Below are positions 28,044-36,885 of a stretch of 64,000 nucleotides of DNA, in pieces. Position 1 is the stretch's first letter; every line of letters starts with the position of its first letter. Under the pieces are notes generated by a model. That model worked only from the letters and a program-made list of their open reading frames with translations, did not search any database and was not told where the DNA came from. This stretch comes from Corynebacterium faecale (GTDB taxonomy: Bacteria; Actinomycetota; Actinomycetes; Mycobacteriales; Mycobacteriaceae), in contig NZ_CP047204.1 of the NCBI RefSeq assembly GCF_030408735.1, positions 496,001-560,000 on the forward strand, in the 5' to 3' direction. Both the position numbers and the translations under genes were made by a program.

Positions 28044-28955
28044 TTGGTTGTATCTTCCTTGACTGCGTTAAACACCGCCCGGCCGAACCCTGTCCGCTGC
28101 TCCGACACCGGAGTGGAACCACTGCCCGGTACCGCGAAGACCGGTGACCGGTTTGTCCTCCTGGAACATCCCGGGGCCTGGAGTCGCGATGTCCTGGACG
28201 GTGACACCTTTGCACCGGAGTTCACCGGTCGGCTGAAGAAACACCTCAAGGCATCCGGTATGGGATTACAGCTCATCCGTAAACCCGGGCGTGAAGGCCG
28301 TCAGATCACCGGGCACACCGTGTACCTGGTGTTCAGTGATCAACAGGTCATGGAACGGCTGGTCCTGGACAGCGTGGAGCAGATCATGGACCTGGATCTG
28401 AGCGCTCCGGGCCAAAATGATGCAGAGTTCGGCGCCCGTCCGGTAGCTCACCCGGTGCTTCTCATTTGTACGCACGCCAAAAGGGATGTCTGCTGCGCAC
28501 TCAAGGGGCGCCCACTGGCCGCTGAACTGGTTGCTGACTTCCCGTCTGACTATGTATGGGAGTCCTCGCACACCAAGGGGCACCGCTTCGCACCGTCCAT
28601 GATGTTGATGCCGTGGAATTACTCCTTCGGGCAGCTGAACCGGGAAGCCACCACCGACATGCTCATGGCAGCGCAGAAGGGTGAGTTCTTCCTCCCCGGC
28701 AACCGTGGGCGTGGCACGGTGGATGCCCGCAGCCAGGTGGTGGAGTTGGCTGTTGCCGGGCACCTGATCAGCCGGGGTGAAACAGTGGGGCTGTCTGGAT
28801 TCCAGGTGGATGGCACCCAGGTGCGACTCCCCGATGGTCGCGTTTTTGAGGTGGAGGTCTCCCAAGAAGACGTCGACGGCGTCATCTCCTCCTGCGGTGA
28901 TGCGCCCAAGGTGGCTAAGTCCTGGGTGGCCACGGCGGTGACCCTGAGCTCCTGA
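28044..28955 (+). CDS. Sucrase/ferredoxin-like (Apd1-type) protein
   Basis: A 303-residue cytoplasmic protein of the Suc_Fer-like family, a thioredoxin-like fold. Family marks are CTHAKRDVCC (cysteines near residue 150) and SSHTKGHRFAPSMMLMP (paired histidines near 177), the residues that hold a [2Fe-2S] cluster with Cys/His ligands in the yeast relative Apd1. The probable start is TTG at 28044; a second TTG at 28059 is equally possible and neither has a strong ribosome-binding site. It stands alone between the ESX locus and rplM. Substrate unknown. Confidence 0.72.
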   Translation: MVVSSLTALNTARPNPVRCSDTGVEPLPGTAKTGDRFVLLEHPGAWSRDVLDGDTFAPEFTGRLKKHLKASGMGLQLIRKPGREGRQITGHTVYLVFSDQQVMERLVLDSVEQIMDLDLSAPGQNDAEFGARPVAHPVLLICTHAKRDVCCALKGRPLAAELVADFPSDYVWESSHTKGHRFAPSMMLMPWNYSFGQLNREATTDMLMAAQKGEFFLPGNRGRGTVDARSQVVELAVAGHLISRGETVGLSGFQVDGTQVRLPDGRVFEVEVSQEDVDGVISSCGDAPKVAKSWVATAVTLSS

Positions 28956-29196
28956 TCCTGAACCCTGGCGCTGCGGTCTGGCATCGAATCCTCAACCCGG
29001 CACGGCAGGCGATTTTGGTTTCTGTGGTGGAAAAGAGTACTCTTATATCTCTGTGTGTGGAGTCCGGATCACCCCTTTTTAAGGCGCGGTCCTGACAGCA
29101 GAGCATGAATTTGGGTCACCACCGGCCGCCGTCATTGATTCTTCCGCACATGTTCCTGGCTGGCAGTTCCTAGACAGACTTATTTAAGGAGTCATA

Positions 29197-29640
29197 GTGT
29201 CTACTTACCACCCGAAGAGCGGTGACATCACCCGCAAGTGGTACGTCATCGACGCCACTGACGTGGTCCTGGGTCGCCTGGCTACCCACGCCGCCGACCT
29301 GCTTCGCGGCAAGGGCAAGCCCCTGTACGCACCAAACGTCGACTGTGGTGACCACGTCATCATCATCAACGCTGACAAGATTGCAGTCACCTCCAACAAG
29401 CGCGATCGCGAGATGCGCTACCGCCACTCCGGTTACCCGGGTGGTCTGAAGTCCATGACCCTGGGCCGTTCCCTGGAACTGCACCCGGAGCGTGTGCTTG
29501 AGGAATCCATCGTCGGCATGATGCCGCACACCAAGCTGACCGCCGCTTCCGCAAAGAAGCTGCACGTCTTCGCTGGTTCCGAGCACCCTTACGCTGCTCA
29601 GAAGCCTGAGACCTACGAGATCAAGAAGGTGGCCCAGTAA
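29197..29640 (+). CDS. rplM: 50S ribosomal protein L13
   Basis: A 147-residue L13 starting with GTG ([19 protein letters not shown]) after [26 protein letters not shown] and [20 protein letters not shown] are conserved. Its stop overlaps the rpsI start by one base. About 240 bases of leader lie upstream, possibly including an autoregulatory site. Confidence 0.97.
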   Translation: MSTYHPKSGDITRKWYVIDATDVVLGRLATHAADLLRGKGKPLYAPNVDCGDHVIIINADKIAVTSNKRDREMRYRHSGYPGGLKSMTLGRSLELHPERVLEESIVGMMPHTKLTAASAKKLHVFAGSEHPYAAQKPETYEIKKVAQ

Positions 29641-30188
29641 TGTCCGAGCCTATCCAGAACGAGAACGTAGAAAGCAACGTCGCAGACGCTGCTGACATCG
29701 CTGCAGCAGCCGCTGCCACCGAGGAGTTCACCAACACCATCGGTGATGCGATTGCCACTCCTTCCGAGGAAGAGACCTTCGAGGCTGCACCAGCAGTTCT
29801 CGACGGCCCGATCCAGACCGTTGGTCGCCGTAAGCGCGCCATCGTCCGCGTCCGCCTGGTCGCCGGTTCCGGCGAGATCACCTGCAACGGTCGCTCCCTG
29901 GAGGATTACTTCCCGAACAAGCTGCACCAGCAGCTGATCAAGGCGCCTCTGGTCCTCCTGGACCGCGAGAACCAGTTCGACATCCAGGCAAACCTGGGTG
30001 GCGGCGGACCTACCGGTCAGGCTGGCGCTTTCCGCCTCGCCATCGCCCGCGCACTGAACGCCTACAACCCGGCTGAGCGCCCTGCCCTGAAGAAGGCTGG
30101 CTTCCTCACCCGTGACGCTCGTGCAGTTGAGCGTAAGAAGGCTGGTCTGCACAAGGCACGTCGTGCCCCGCAGTACTCCAAGCGCTGA
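29640..30188 (+). CDS. rpsI: 30S ribosomal protein S9 with acidic N-terminal extension
   Basis: Of 182 residues the last 130 are standard S9 ([20 protein letters not shown] to RRAPQYSKR). The first 50 form an Ala/Glu-rich acidic extension, as in other actinobacteria. Coupled to rplM by TAATG. Its C-terminal Lys/Arg tail reaches the P-site tRNA. Confidence 0.96.
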   Translation: MSEPIQNENVESNVADAADIAAAAAATEEFTNTIGDAIATPSEEETFEAAPAVLDGPIQTVGRRKRAIVRVRLVAGSGEITCNGRSLEDYFPNKLHQQLIKAPLVLLDRENQFDIQANLGGGGPTGQAGAFRLAIARALNAYNPAERPALKKAGFLTRDARAVERKKAGLHKARRAPQYSKR

Positions 30189-30209
30189 TTTTTCTCCGCT
30201 TGCCTCGTT

Positions 30210-30246
30210 CAACCCGCTTCACCGTTTCATCACGGTGGGCGGGTTG
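30210..30246 (+). terminator. Hairpin after rpsI
   Basis: CAACCCGC (30210-30217) pairs with GCGGGTTG (30239-30246), with an inner CACCG/CGGTG pairing. No clear T-run follows. Confidence 0.6.
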
Positions 30247-30344
30247 TCCGCTTTCTACGATGTTTTTCCACGCACCCCTCCCTTTCCTACGGAGGAAAGT
30301 GGTCAGCACACGGTGTTCAAACATGTGAAATGCCCCAGTACGTG

Positions 30345-30360
30345 CATAATGTTAGACATG
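30345..30360 (+). promoter_or_regulatory. Leaderless -10 element for glmM
   Basis: CATAAT at 30345-30350, seven bases before the glmM ATG, with no ribosome-binding site between. Confidence 0.5.
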
Positions 30361-31701
30361 ACTCGACTTTTTGGAACAGACGGCGTTCGCGGTCTTGCGA
30401 ATGAAGCCCTCACCGCCCCGCTTGCCCTCAAACTGGGTGCAGCAGCTGCCCATGTCTTAACGGCGGGCAATCGGAGCACCGGCCGTCGGCCCGTGGCTAT
30501 CGTGGGCCGGGACCCGCGCGTCTCCGGTGAGATGCTCGCCGCCGCGCTCGCTGCCGGTATGGCCAGCCGTGGCGTGGATGTTCTCCGGGTCGGTGTGATC
30601 CCCACCCCGGGTGTCGCATTCCTCACCGATGATTATGGTGCGGACATGGGTGTCATGATCTCTGCATCCCACAACCCGATGCCGGACAACGGAATCAAGT
30701 TCTTCTCTGCCGGCGGACACAAGCTTCCCGATGAGATCGAGGATGAGATCGAGCGCGTCATGGATGATCTCCCCGAGGAAGGCCCCACCGGACATGGCAT
30801 CGGACGCGTCATCGAGGAAGCCCCGGATGCACAGGACCGCTACCTGCAGCACCTGGCCGATGCGGTATCCACCAGCATCAAGGGGATCACCGTGGTGGTG
30901 GACGCCGCCAACGGTGCTGCCAGCGAGGTCGCACCCAAGGCCTATGAAGCTGCGGGTGCCACAGTGATTACCATCCACGACCAGCCGAATGCCTACAATA
31001 TCAATGAAAAGTGTGGCTCCACCCACATGGACCAGGTCCAGGCAGCGGTCCTGGAACACGGTGCTGATCTGGGTCTCGCCCATGATGGCGACGCCGACCG
31101 TTGTCTCGCGGTGGACAAGGACGGCAACATCGTCGACGGTGACCAGATCATGGCCATCCTGGCGATCGCCATGAAGGAGAACTCCGAGCTCCGCAAGAAC
31201 ACCCTGGTGGCCACGGTTATGTCCAACCTGGGTCTGAAGCTTGCCATGGAGAAGGCCGGCATCAATCTGCGCACCACCAAGGTCGGCGACCGCTATGTCC
31301 TGGCTGACCTCAACGCGGGTGGTTTCGCTCTCGGTGGTGAGCAGTCCGGCCACATCGTGCTCCCGGATCACGGCACCACCGGTGATGGCACCCTGACCGG
31401 CCTGGCACTGATGGCGCGCATGGCGGATACCGGACAGTCCCTGGCTGAACTGGCGGCGGCCATGACCGTTCTGCCGCAGGTTCTCATCAACGTCCCCGTG
31501 TCTGACAAATCCTGCATCATGAACGACACCAACGTTCAGTCCTCCATCGCGGCCGCGGAGAATGAGCTGGGTGAGACCGGTCGCGTGCTGCTGCGTGCCT
31601 CCGGCACCGAGGAACTGTTCCGCGTCATGGTTGAGGCAGCAGACGAGGAGCAGGCACGCCGCGTCGCTGGCCGTCTCGCGGCGGTGGTCGCTGAGGTTTA
31701 A
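30358..31701 (+). CDS. glmM: Phosphoglucosamine mutase
   Basis: Converts glucosamine-6-phosphate to glucosamine-1-phosphate for peptidoglycan synthesis. The 447-residue protein starts [16 protein letters not shown]. The phosphoserine loop is [13 protein letters not shown] (active Ser near residue 104), the Mg loop is [13 protein letters not shown] and the sugar loop is GGEQSGHI; the C-terminal [12 protein letters not shown] binds phosphate. I reject longer in-frame starts that would overlap rpsI because the family N-terminus begins here. Confidence 0.96.
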   Translation: MTRLFGTDGVRGLANEALTAPLALKLGAAAAHVLTAGNRSTGRRPVAIVGRDPRVSGEMLAAALAAGMASRGVDVLRVGVIPTPGVAFLTDDYGADMGVMISASHNPMPDNGIKFFSAGGHKLPDEIEDEIERVMDDLPEEGPTGHGIGRVIEEAPDAQDRYLQHLADAVSTSIKGITVVVDAANGAASEVAPKAYEAAGATVITIHDQPNAYNINEKCGSTHMDQVQAAVLEHGADLGLAHDGDADRCLAVDKDGNIVDGDQIMAILAIAMKENSELRKNTLVATVMSNLGLKLAMEKAGINLRTTKVGDRYVLADLNAGGFALGGEQSGHIVLPDHGTTGDGTLTGLALMARMADTGQSLAELAAAMTVLPQVLINVPVSDKSCIMNDTNVQSSIAAAENELGETGRVLLRASGTEELFRVMVEAADEEQARRVAGRLAAVVAEV

Positions 31702-31809
31702 GCTCCTCACATTCCGGGTTCCCAGGGAACCGTTTGTCCCCCTGCGCAGTCCAACACTGGTGTAAGACACATTCTTGTCAACCATTGTTCATTGCACAGG
31801 GGGATTATC

Positions 31810-32121
31810 ATGTCGGGATTCAAGCTCGACGCGGAGGGGGCGTTGTCATCGCTGCGCATGATGCTGGGCGAGACCACACACCAACGCGAACACCATACCG
31901 CCGCACCGCCGGTCTACCCGGCGGCAGCGGCGGGCCGTGATTTTTCGGCGCTGGGAGCTGAGGTGGCAACGATGTTGGGGGCGCTGCACCGGAGCGTCGA
32001 CAAGCGTCTGGAGGCGGTGGAAGCCACCACCGGCGCGGCCACCCGCCAGGTGAAGCATTTTGTCGAAGTGGACCACACATTCGCCGAAGAGCTCGGTGCC
32101 GTGGACGGTGAGGGGCGGTGA
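31810..32121 (+). CDS. Small helical protein, EspC-like (Rv3440c position)
   Basis: A 103-residue protein, MSGFKLDAEGALSSLRMML..., mostly helical with a Pro/Ala break near residue 40 and no signal peptide. Size, lack of signal and genomic place (right after glmM, before a long low-complexity protein) match mycobacterial Rv3440c and the EspC-like type VII partner proteins. The start ATG at 31810 follows GGGGGATTATC. GTGA overlap couples it to the next gene. Export by the nearby ESX-4 system is a hypothesis. Confidence 0.55.
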   Translation: MSGFKLDAEGALSSLRMMLGETTHQREHHTAAPPVYPAAAAGRDFSALGAEVATMLGALHRSVDKRLEAVEATTGAATRQVKHFVEVDHTFAEELGAVDGEGR

Positions 32122-33710
32122 CTGAACTGATCGCGGGTTATGGGCGGGCGGTGCAGCAGTTACGGAGCGTGGGCCGCGGACGTTATCCTGGGCCAGCGGT
32201 GACCGAAACCGTGTTGGACCGAGCCTTCACATCCATCGCGGGACTTGATACGGGTGCCTTGCGGGGTAGCGCGCAGCTGGCGGCGGGGAATGCGGACACC
32301 GCGGGCGTGCAGGGATTTTTGGGGCCGTTGATGAAATTCTTCGGCAGCGTGGGGGCTGGATTGGTGGTTTCTGAACTGATTGAAAAGGTTGAGGACTGGG
32401 TAACCAACCGGGGTGAGGCGACCGAGGTGGCTGATGCCGCGGACCGAGCCGCGGACGCCATTGACACCACCGTGCTGGAATCCGATGGAGGGATCGAGGC
32501 GATCCTCCTGCAGTTGGCTGAAATTATCGGCCAGATCTCATCTCATCTCGCCACCATCGACCCGGAGAAGCACCCGGAACTGTTCATGACCACGCTTCAA
32601 GCCGGAGCAGACATTATCGATGATGCTGCCGCCATGGTGCTGGGTTTGTGCGCTGATCGGGATCGCGCGATCGAAGATTGCTATTGCGCCCTCATCGATC
32701 ACGGCAACCGGGTCTGTGGACAACCCGATCCGGCGTTGGCCCCTGCTGTGACTGCTCCCCAGGCGACGGGCACGCCGGGTAGTGGGGTTGACGGTGGAAC
32801 CGGAGGGACTGGTGGTTCAGGGGGATCTGGTGGATCTAATGGGAGCGATGCAGGTCTGGAGACATCCAGGGCGACCTCCCCGGTGACCTCCCCCGTCCCC
32901 TCGCCGGCATCGGCGCCACCAATGGAGGGTGACGCCGGGGACGAGCTCAATGCGGTGACCAAGGAAAGTGGAGAGGATCTCAGGGACTGCAGTGAGGACA
33001 CCGAGAAGGAGCAGTCTGACTGCCCACCGGACCCACCGCACACCGAAAAATCCTCCGGAGTGGAGATCCCCGATACGGAGATCCCCGATACAGAGACCCC
33101 TGATACGGAGACACCGGAGGAGGACTTGACCGGGGATGGGGTTATGGACACCGCTGACAGTGAAGGCATGCTACTAGGGGTGCTCGGTGCTGGGCTGTTG
33201 GTTGCGGGGGTTGGTCTGATCGTCGATTTCCTGGAAGACGCGGTGCAGGATCTGGTGGCAGGGGTGGGTCAGGAGATGCCGGTTGATATGGCCACGGACA
33301 TGACACCTCAGACGCCAACGGAGGCAACTGGACAGCTGCCTGCGGACGCAATTTCGCCAGACCACAGCCCGGCGCCCGCTGAATCGCAGGATAATGAGAC
33401 AGAGGCGACGAGTGTGGCCACACCGGAGGAGCAACTCCACCTGGTTCCTGAACCCGCTCCCAAACCATCACCGAATGTGGTGTCTGCAGCCGCGGTGGAC
33501 GACCCGACACCCGTGATGCCATCATCTGAGTCAACGCCGGTTGCCCACCAGGCGCCGGTCACGCCGGTTGCCCCGGTGGCCGTGGCACAGCAGACATCAG
33601 CTCAGCCAGCGCAACCGATGCAACCGATGCAACCGCCGTTACCTGATCCAGCAGGACCGCCGGGTTCCCCTGATACTCAACCCCGGATACACAAGGCAGG
33701 CGGGTGGTGA
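32118..33710 (+). CDS. Large low-complexity protein, candidate type VII-linked cargo (Rv3439c position)
   Basis: A 530-residue protein with no signal peptide. Residues 1-215 are a helical domain containing a hydrophobic stretch (FLGPLMKFFGSVGAGLVVSE) and cysteines CADRD, CYCA, VCGQ near 175-200. Residues 220-330 are Gly/Ser- then acidic-rich, including an IPDTE repeat and cysteines in DCSED and DCPPD. A second hydrophobic segment (MLLGVLGAGLLVAGVGLIVDF) lies near 355-375, followed by a Pro/Ala/Gln-rich tail with QPMQPMQPP. It begins inside the stop of the previous gene. No enzymatic domain recognised. Confidence 0.6.
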   Translation: MTELIAGYGRAVQQLRSVGRGRYPGPAVTETVLDRAFTSIAGLDTGALRGSAQLAAGNADTAGVQGFLGPLMKFFGSVGAGLVVSELIEKVEDWVTNRGEATEVADAADRAADAIDTTVLESDGGIEAILLQLAEIIGQISSHLATIDPEKHPELFMTTLQAGADIIDDAAAMVLGLCADRDRAIEDCYCALIDHGNRVCGQPDPALAPAVTAPQATGTPGSGVDGGTGGTGGSGGSGGSNGSDAGLETSRATSPVTSPVPSPASAPPMEGDAGDELNAVTKESGEDLRDCSEDTEKEQSDCPPDPPHTEKSSGVEIPDTEIPDTETPDTETPEEDLTGDGVMDTADSEGMLLGVLGAGLLVAGVGLIVDFLEDAVQDLVAGVGQEMPVDMATDMTPQTPTEATGQLPADAISPDHSPAPAESQDNETEATSVATPEEQLHLVPEPAPKPSPNVVSAAAVDDPTPVMPSSESTPVAHQAPVTPVAPVAVAQQTSAQPAQPMQPMQPPLPDPAGPPGSPDTQPRIHKAGGW

Positions 33711-34042
33711 CCATGGAATATGAGGATTTTGTGGCGCAGTTCCGGGCACGGGCACGTTCCCGGATGGAGGAATTTGAAAAGGCACTGGCGAGAACTCAGA
33801 AGGGATTGGCTGAAACCAGGGCGCAGGCGGAAACACCAACTCGGCAGGGGAGAAAGCAACAAGGGCCACCGGGGACCGGGCAGGTGCCGGCGCCCGTGTC
33901 TGGCTCGGTGCATGTGGCTAGGGCGACGCCTGTGGAGAATCACACCACCCAGCCTGCTCAGCCGCTAAAGAAACCGGTGCAATCTGGGCGTGCGCGGACC
34001 CGTGGCCGGGGGCCCGTGCAGTCGATACTGCGGAAGGCCTGA
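33707..34042 (+). CDS. Small basic protein, third gene of the module
   Basis: A 111-residue protein: an acidic-basic helical N-terminus (EYEDFVAQFRARARSRMEEF) followed by a disordered, Arg/Pro/Gln-rich tail. GTG at 33707 overlaps the upstream stop as GTGA; an ATG at 33713 is an alternative. It resembles no known immunity protein or chaperone, but its position suggests it works with the two upstream products. Confidence 0.5.
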   Translation: MTMEYEDFVAQFRARARSRMEEFEKALARTQKGLAETRAQAETPTRQGRKQQGPPGTGQVPAPVSGSVHVARATPVENHTTQPAQPLKKPVQSGRARTRGRGPVQSILRKA

Positions 34043-34072
34043 CTGGAATGATCGTGTCAGGCGGATGTACTG

Positions 34073-34960
34073 CTAGCTGTTGTTCTTATTCAGGAACGCA
34101 AGCGGGGAGTCATCATCAGGGTAGGCCTTCTTCTGAAGCTCCTCACCCCAGTAGGAAGTGACCTTCTTCGCCTCAGCGGTGGGGTCGGAGAACGCCTTGT
34201 ACTTGCGCTCACCATCGAGCTGGTGGAGGAGGAACCCGGTGAGTAATCCCCGGGCTGTTTCCTGACCGGAGGTCTGGGGTCGGCCGAGACCGACCAGAAT
34301 CTTAAACAGGGTGTCTTCGGAGAATCCCTGCTGGTTTCCATTCTTCAACTCGCGGTAGGCGACCTCGCCACCCCAGTTGGCGGCGACCTTGGAGGCATCA
34401 CCGGCATCAAACATGCCGATGTCCGCACTACCGATGATCAGGCCGGGGGCCTTCACCGCTGGTGCGGCATCCACGGAGGACGGGGAGGTCACTGCCGGGT
34501 AGAGAGCACCCACGGCGCGGACGGCTTCACGGTTGGCGGAGGCGAGGATGGCGGCGCCTGCTCCCATGCCATGGCCGACCATGCCCAGACTTCCCGGGCT
34601 GACGGTCACGTTGCCGGCACCGAGTTTCACGCCCGCCAGGATCTGCAGGGCGGATTCCAGATCGGCGGCCAGGCCACGGTGATCGGGCATGGGGCCGGTT
34701 TCAGTATTGGGGGCGGCCACGGCGATACCCCAGCTGGCCAGGTGACGCAGGGTCTGATGATAGTACTTGATGGGTTTCAGCCAGTCGTGTCCGAAGGCTA
34801 CGCCGGGGACGCCGTTGCCCTCAGCGGGGGTGTAGATCTTGCCGGGCAGGCCGGCGTAATCGAGGTCACCCACCAGTACCCGGTGCGGTCCGCGCTTGGA
34901 GAGCTTTGCAAGGTGTTTTTTCAGATTGTCAGCCACACGCTCAAGAATAGTGGAAAGCAC
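34073..34960 (-). CDS. Alpha/beta hydrolase fold protein lacking the nucleophile
   Basis: A 295-residue cytoplasmic protein of the dienelactone-hydrolase/chlorophyllase type: GVAFGHDWLKPIKYYHQTLR (oxyanion side), ASWGIAVAAPNTETG, and the elbow LGMVGHGMGAGAAIL near residue 131. The position normally holding Ser or Cys (G-H-S-x-G) is Gly; I confirmed the codon GGC in the DNA. The acid (GSADIGMFD) region is present. It convergently faces the previous module. It may be a binding protein rather than an enzyme. Similar placement to Rv3438 in mycobacteria. Confidence 0.7.
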   Translation of the reverse strand: MLSTILERVADNLKKHLAKLSKRGPHRVLVGDLDYAGLPGKIYTPAEGNGVPGVAFGHDWLKPIKYYHQTLRHLASWGIAVAAPNTETGPMPDHRGLAADLESALQILAGVKLGAGNVTVSPGSLGMVGHGMGAGAAILASANREAVRAVGALYPAVTSPSSVDAAPAVKAPGLIIGSADIGMFDAGDASKVAANWGGEVAYRELKNGNQQGFSEDTLFKILVGLGRPQTSGQETARGLLTGFLLHQLDGERKYKAFSDPTAEAKKVTSYWGEELQKKAYPDDDSPLAFLNKNNS

Positions 34961-35089
34961 CAGGCATGACGGGGAGGTTGTCCTGGCCGAGTCATTATCC
35001 AGCTTGTTTCCTGTGCACCCACTCGACTTCCGGCGCTGGGCGCCCCGCCTGAGATCCCCCCTTGCACCATTGTGTACCGGAGCTGGTGG

Positions 35090-35106
35090 CAGAATGAGAA
35101 ACCATG
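35090..35106 (+). promoter_or_regulatory. Possible leaderless -10 element for alr
   Basis: CAGAAT at 35090-35095, eight bases before the alr ATG, and no ribosome-binding site. Confidence 0.35.
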
Positions 35107-36207
35107 AATCTCTTGACCACCCGCATCGATCTGGATGCCATCGCCCACAACACCCGTCTGCTGAAAGCCAGGGCGGGCACGGCGAAGCTGATGGCTGTGG
35201 TCAAGGCGGACGGATACAACCACGGCATGAATCAGGTGGCGCCGGTCATGGCTGCCAATGGCGCGGATGCCTTCGGTGTGGCCACCCTCGATGAGGCACT
35301 CGCCCTGCGCGCCGGCGGCATCACCCAGCCCATCCTGTGCTGGATATGGGGCCCGGAACAGGACTGGGCCGCGGCGGTTGCCGCCGACATTGATCTTGCG
35401 GTGATCTCCCCGCACCATGCCAGAGTGCTTGTCGACGCACCCCCCACCTCCCGCAGGATCCGCGTATCCATCAAGGTGGATACTAACCTGCATCGTTCCG
35501 GTCTTGATGAGGAGGACTGGGATGAGGTGTTTTCCCTACTCCGCGATGCCGAACATATCGAGGTCACCGGTGTGTTCTCCCATCTGTCCTGTGCCGATGA
35601 CCCGGATGACGGGGAGACTGACCGCCAGGCGGAGGTGTTCCGTCGCAGCATCACCCGGGCCCGCGAACTCGGCCTGGAGGTGAAGGAGAACCATCTGTGC
35701 AACTCTCCGGCCACCCTCACCCGCCAGGACCTCCACTTTGACCTGGTCCGCCCCGGCGTGGCGCTGTATGGCATGGAACCGGTCAGCGGACTGGATCACG
35801 GCTTACGTCCCGCCATGACCTGGGTCGGGGCGGTCACCGTGGTGAAGCCCATAGCCCAGGGGGAGGGCACTTCCTATGGCCTCACGTGGCGCGCAGACTC
35901 CGATGGTTTCCTCGCCGTGGTGCCAGCAGGTTATGCCGATGGTGTGCCTCGCATGGCACAGGACCATCTCCGGGTGAACATCAACGGCCACTATTATCCC
36001 CAGGTGGGCAGGGTGTGCATGGATCAGTTCGTCATCTTCCTGGGCAGCAATCCCCACGATGTCAGTGCGGGTGATGAGGCGGTCATCTTCGGTTCAGGAG
36101 GTATGTCCGCCACCGAGCTGGCAGATTCCCTGGGCACCATCAACTATGAGGTCATCTGTCGTCCCACCGGACGGACCGTCCGCGAATACACAGGAGAAGG
36201 TCAATGA
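35104..36207 (+). CDS. alr: Alanine racemase
   Basis: Makes D-alanine for peptidoglycan. The 367-residue protein has the PLP lysine in AVVKADGYNHG (near residue 36) and the second catalytic tyrosine in VPAGYADGVPRM (near 280), with GRVCMDQFV completing the active site. The start follows a -10-like hexamer. Its last codons overlap tsaE by four bases. Confidence 0.95.
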   Translation: MNLLTTRIDLDAIAHNTRLLKARAGTAKLMAVVKADGYNHGMNQVAPVMAANGADAFGVATLDEALALRAGGITQPILCWIWGPEQDWAAAVAADIDLAVISPHHARVLVDAPPTSRRIRVSIKVDTNLHRSGLDEEDWDEVFSLLRDAEHIEVTGVFSHLSCADDPDDGETDRQAEVFRRSITRARELGLEVKENHLCNSPATLTRQDLHFDLVRPGVALYGMEPVSGLDHGLRPAMTWVGAVTVVKPIAQGEGTSYGLTWRADSDGFLAVVPAGYADGVPRMAQDHLRVNINGHYYPQVGRVCMDQFVIFLGSNPHDVSAGDEAVIFGSGGMSATELADSLGTINYEVICRPTGRTVREYTGEGQ

Positions 36208-36707
36208 AACCAGGTTTCCCCGAATCCGGTACCCAGCGATTCGAGACAGCCCCCGACACCCAGGCCTTCGGGGAGCAGCTCGGTGGTGTTCTCGAAGCAG
36301 GCGATGTGGTCATTCTCGATGGGCCACTCGGTGCGGGTAAGACCACCTTCACCCAGGGCATCGCCCGCGGACTGCAGGTCAGGGGTCGGGTGACCTCACC
36401 CACCTTCGTGATCGCCCGCGAACACCGTTCAGAGGTGTCCGGTCCCGCGCTCATCCACGTGGATGCCTACCGTCTCCTGGGTGAAGACCCGGACGATGTG
36501 GATTCCGACCCCATCGGTGCACTGGATTCCCTCGATCTGGACACGGACCTGGACACCGCAGTGGTGGTCGCCGAGTGGGGCGGGGGACTGGTGGAGCAGA
36601 TCTCCGACGCCTATCTGCTCATCTCCATCGACAGGGAAACCGCGGTTGCGCAAGACCCTGATTCGGAGGCGCGCATCTTCACCTGGCGCTGGGTTTCCGG
36701 ACACTGA
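36204..36707 (+). CDS. tsaE: tRNA t6A synthesis ATPase TsaE
   Basis: A 167-residue P-loop ATPase (DGPLGAGKTTFTQGIARGL, residues about 38-56; SPTFVIAREH; HVDAYRL) that works with TsaB and TsaD in threonylcarbamoyl-adenosine formation at position 37 of ANN-decoding tRNAs. Here tsaB and tsaD lie 3-5 kb downstream. ATGA overlap with alr. Confidence 0.93.
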   Translation: MKPGFPESGTQRFETAPDTQAFGEQLGGVLEAGDVVILDGPLGAGKTTFTQGIARGLQVRGRVTSPTFVIAREHRSEVSGPALIHVDAYRLLGEDPDDVDSDPIGALDSLDLDTDLDTAVVVAEWGGGLVEQISDAYLLISIDRETAVAQDPDSEARIFTWRWVSGH

Positions 36708-36885
36708 CCCGCACAGCGCCCGGCAGTTCTGTATGTGTTGTTTTATGTCTGACACTGCGGGATTATGGGGAGTAGTGAAAAATTACTCCTGAAGCCCGTG
36801 GTGAAAGTGGAGTTGGGATCACGGGACGCTCGGAGTTACCCCCATTCGGTGAGAGTCCCCTGACCTGTTGAGGAGTGGTCTAATC

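Noticed and set aside
36769..36789. GGAGTA/TACTCC hairpin upstream of the permease gene
   Set aside because: Only six pairs plus a wobble; too weak to call a riboswitch or terminator.
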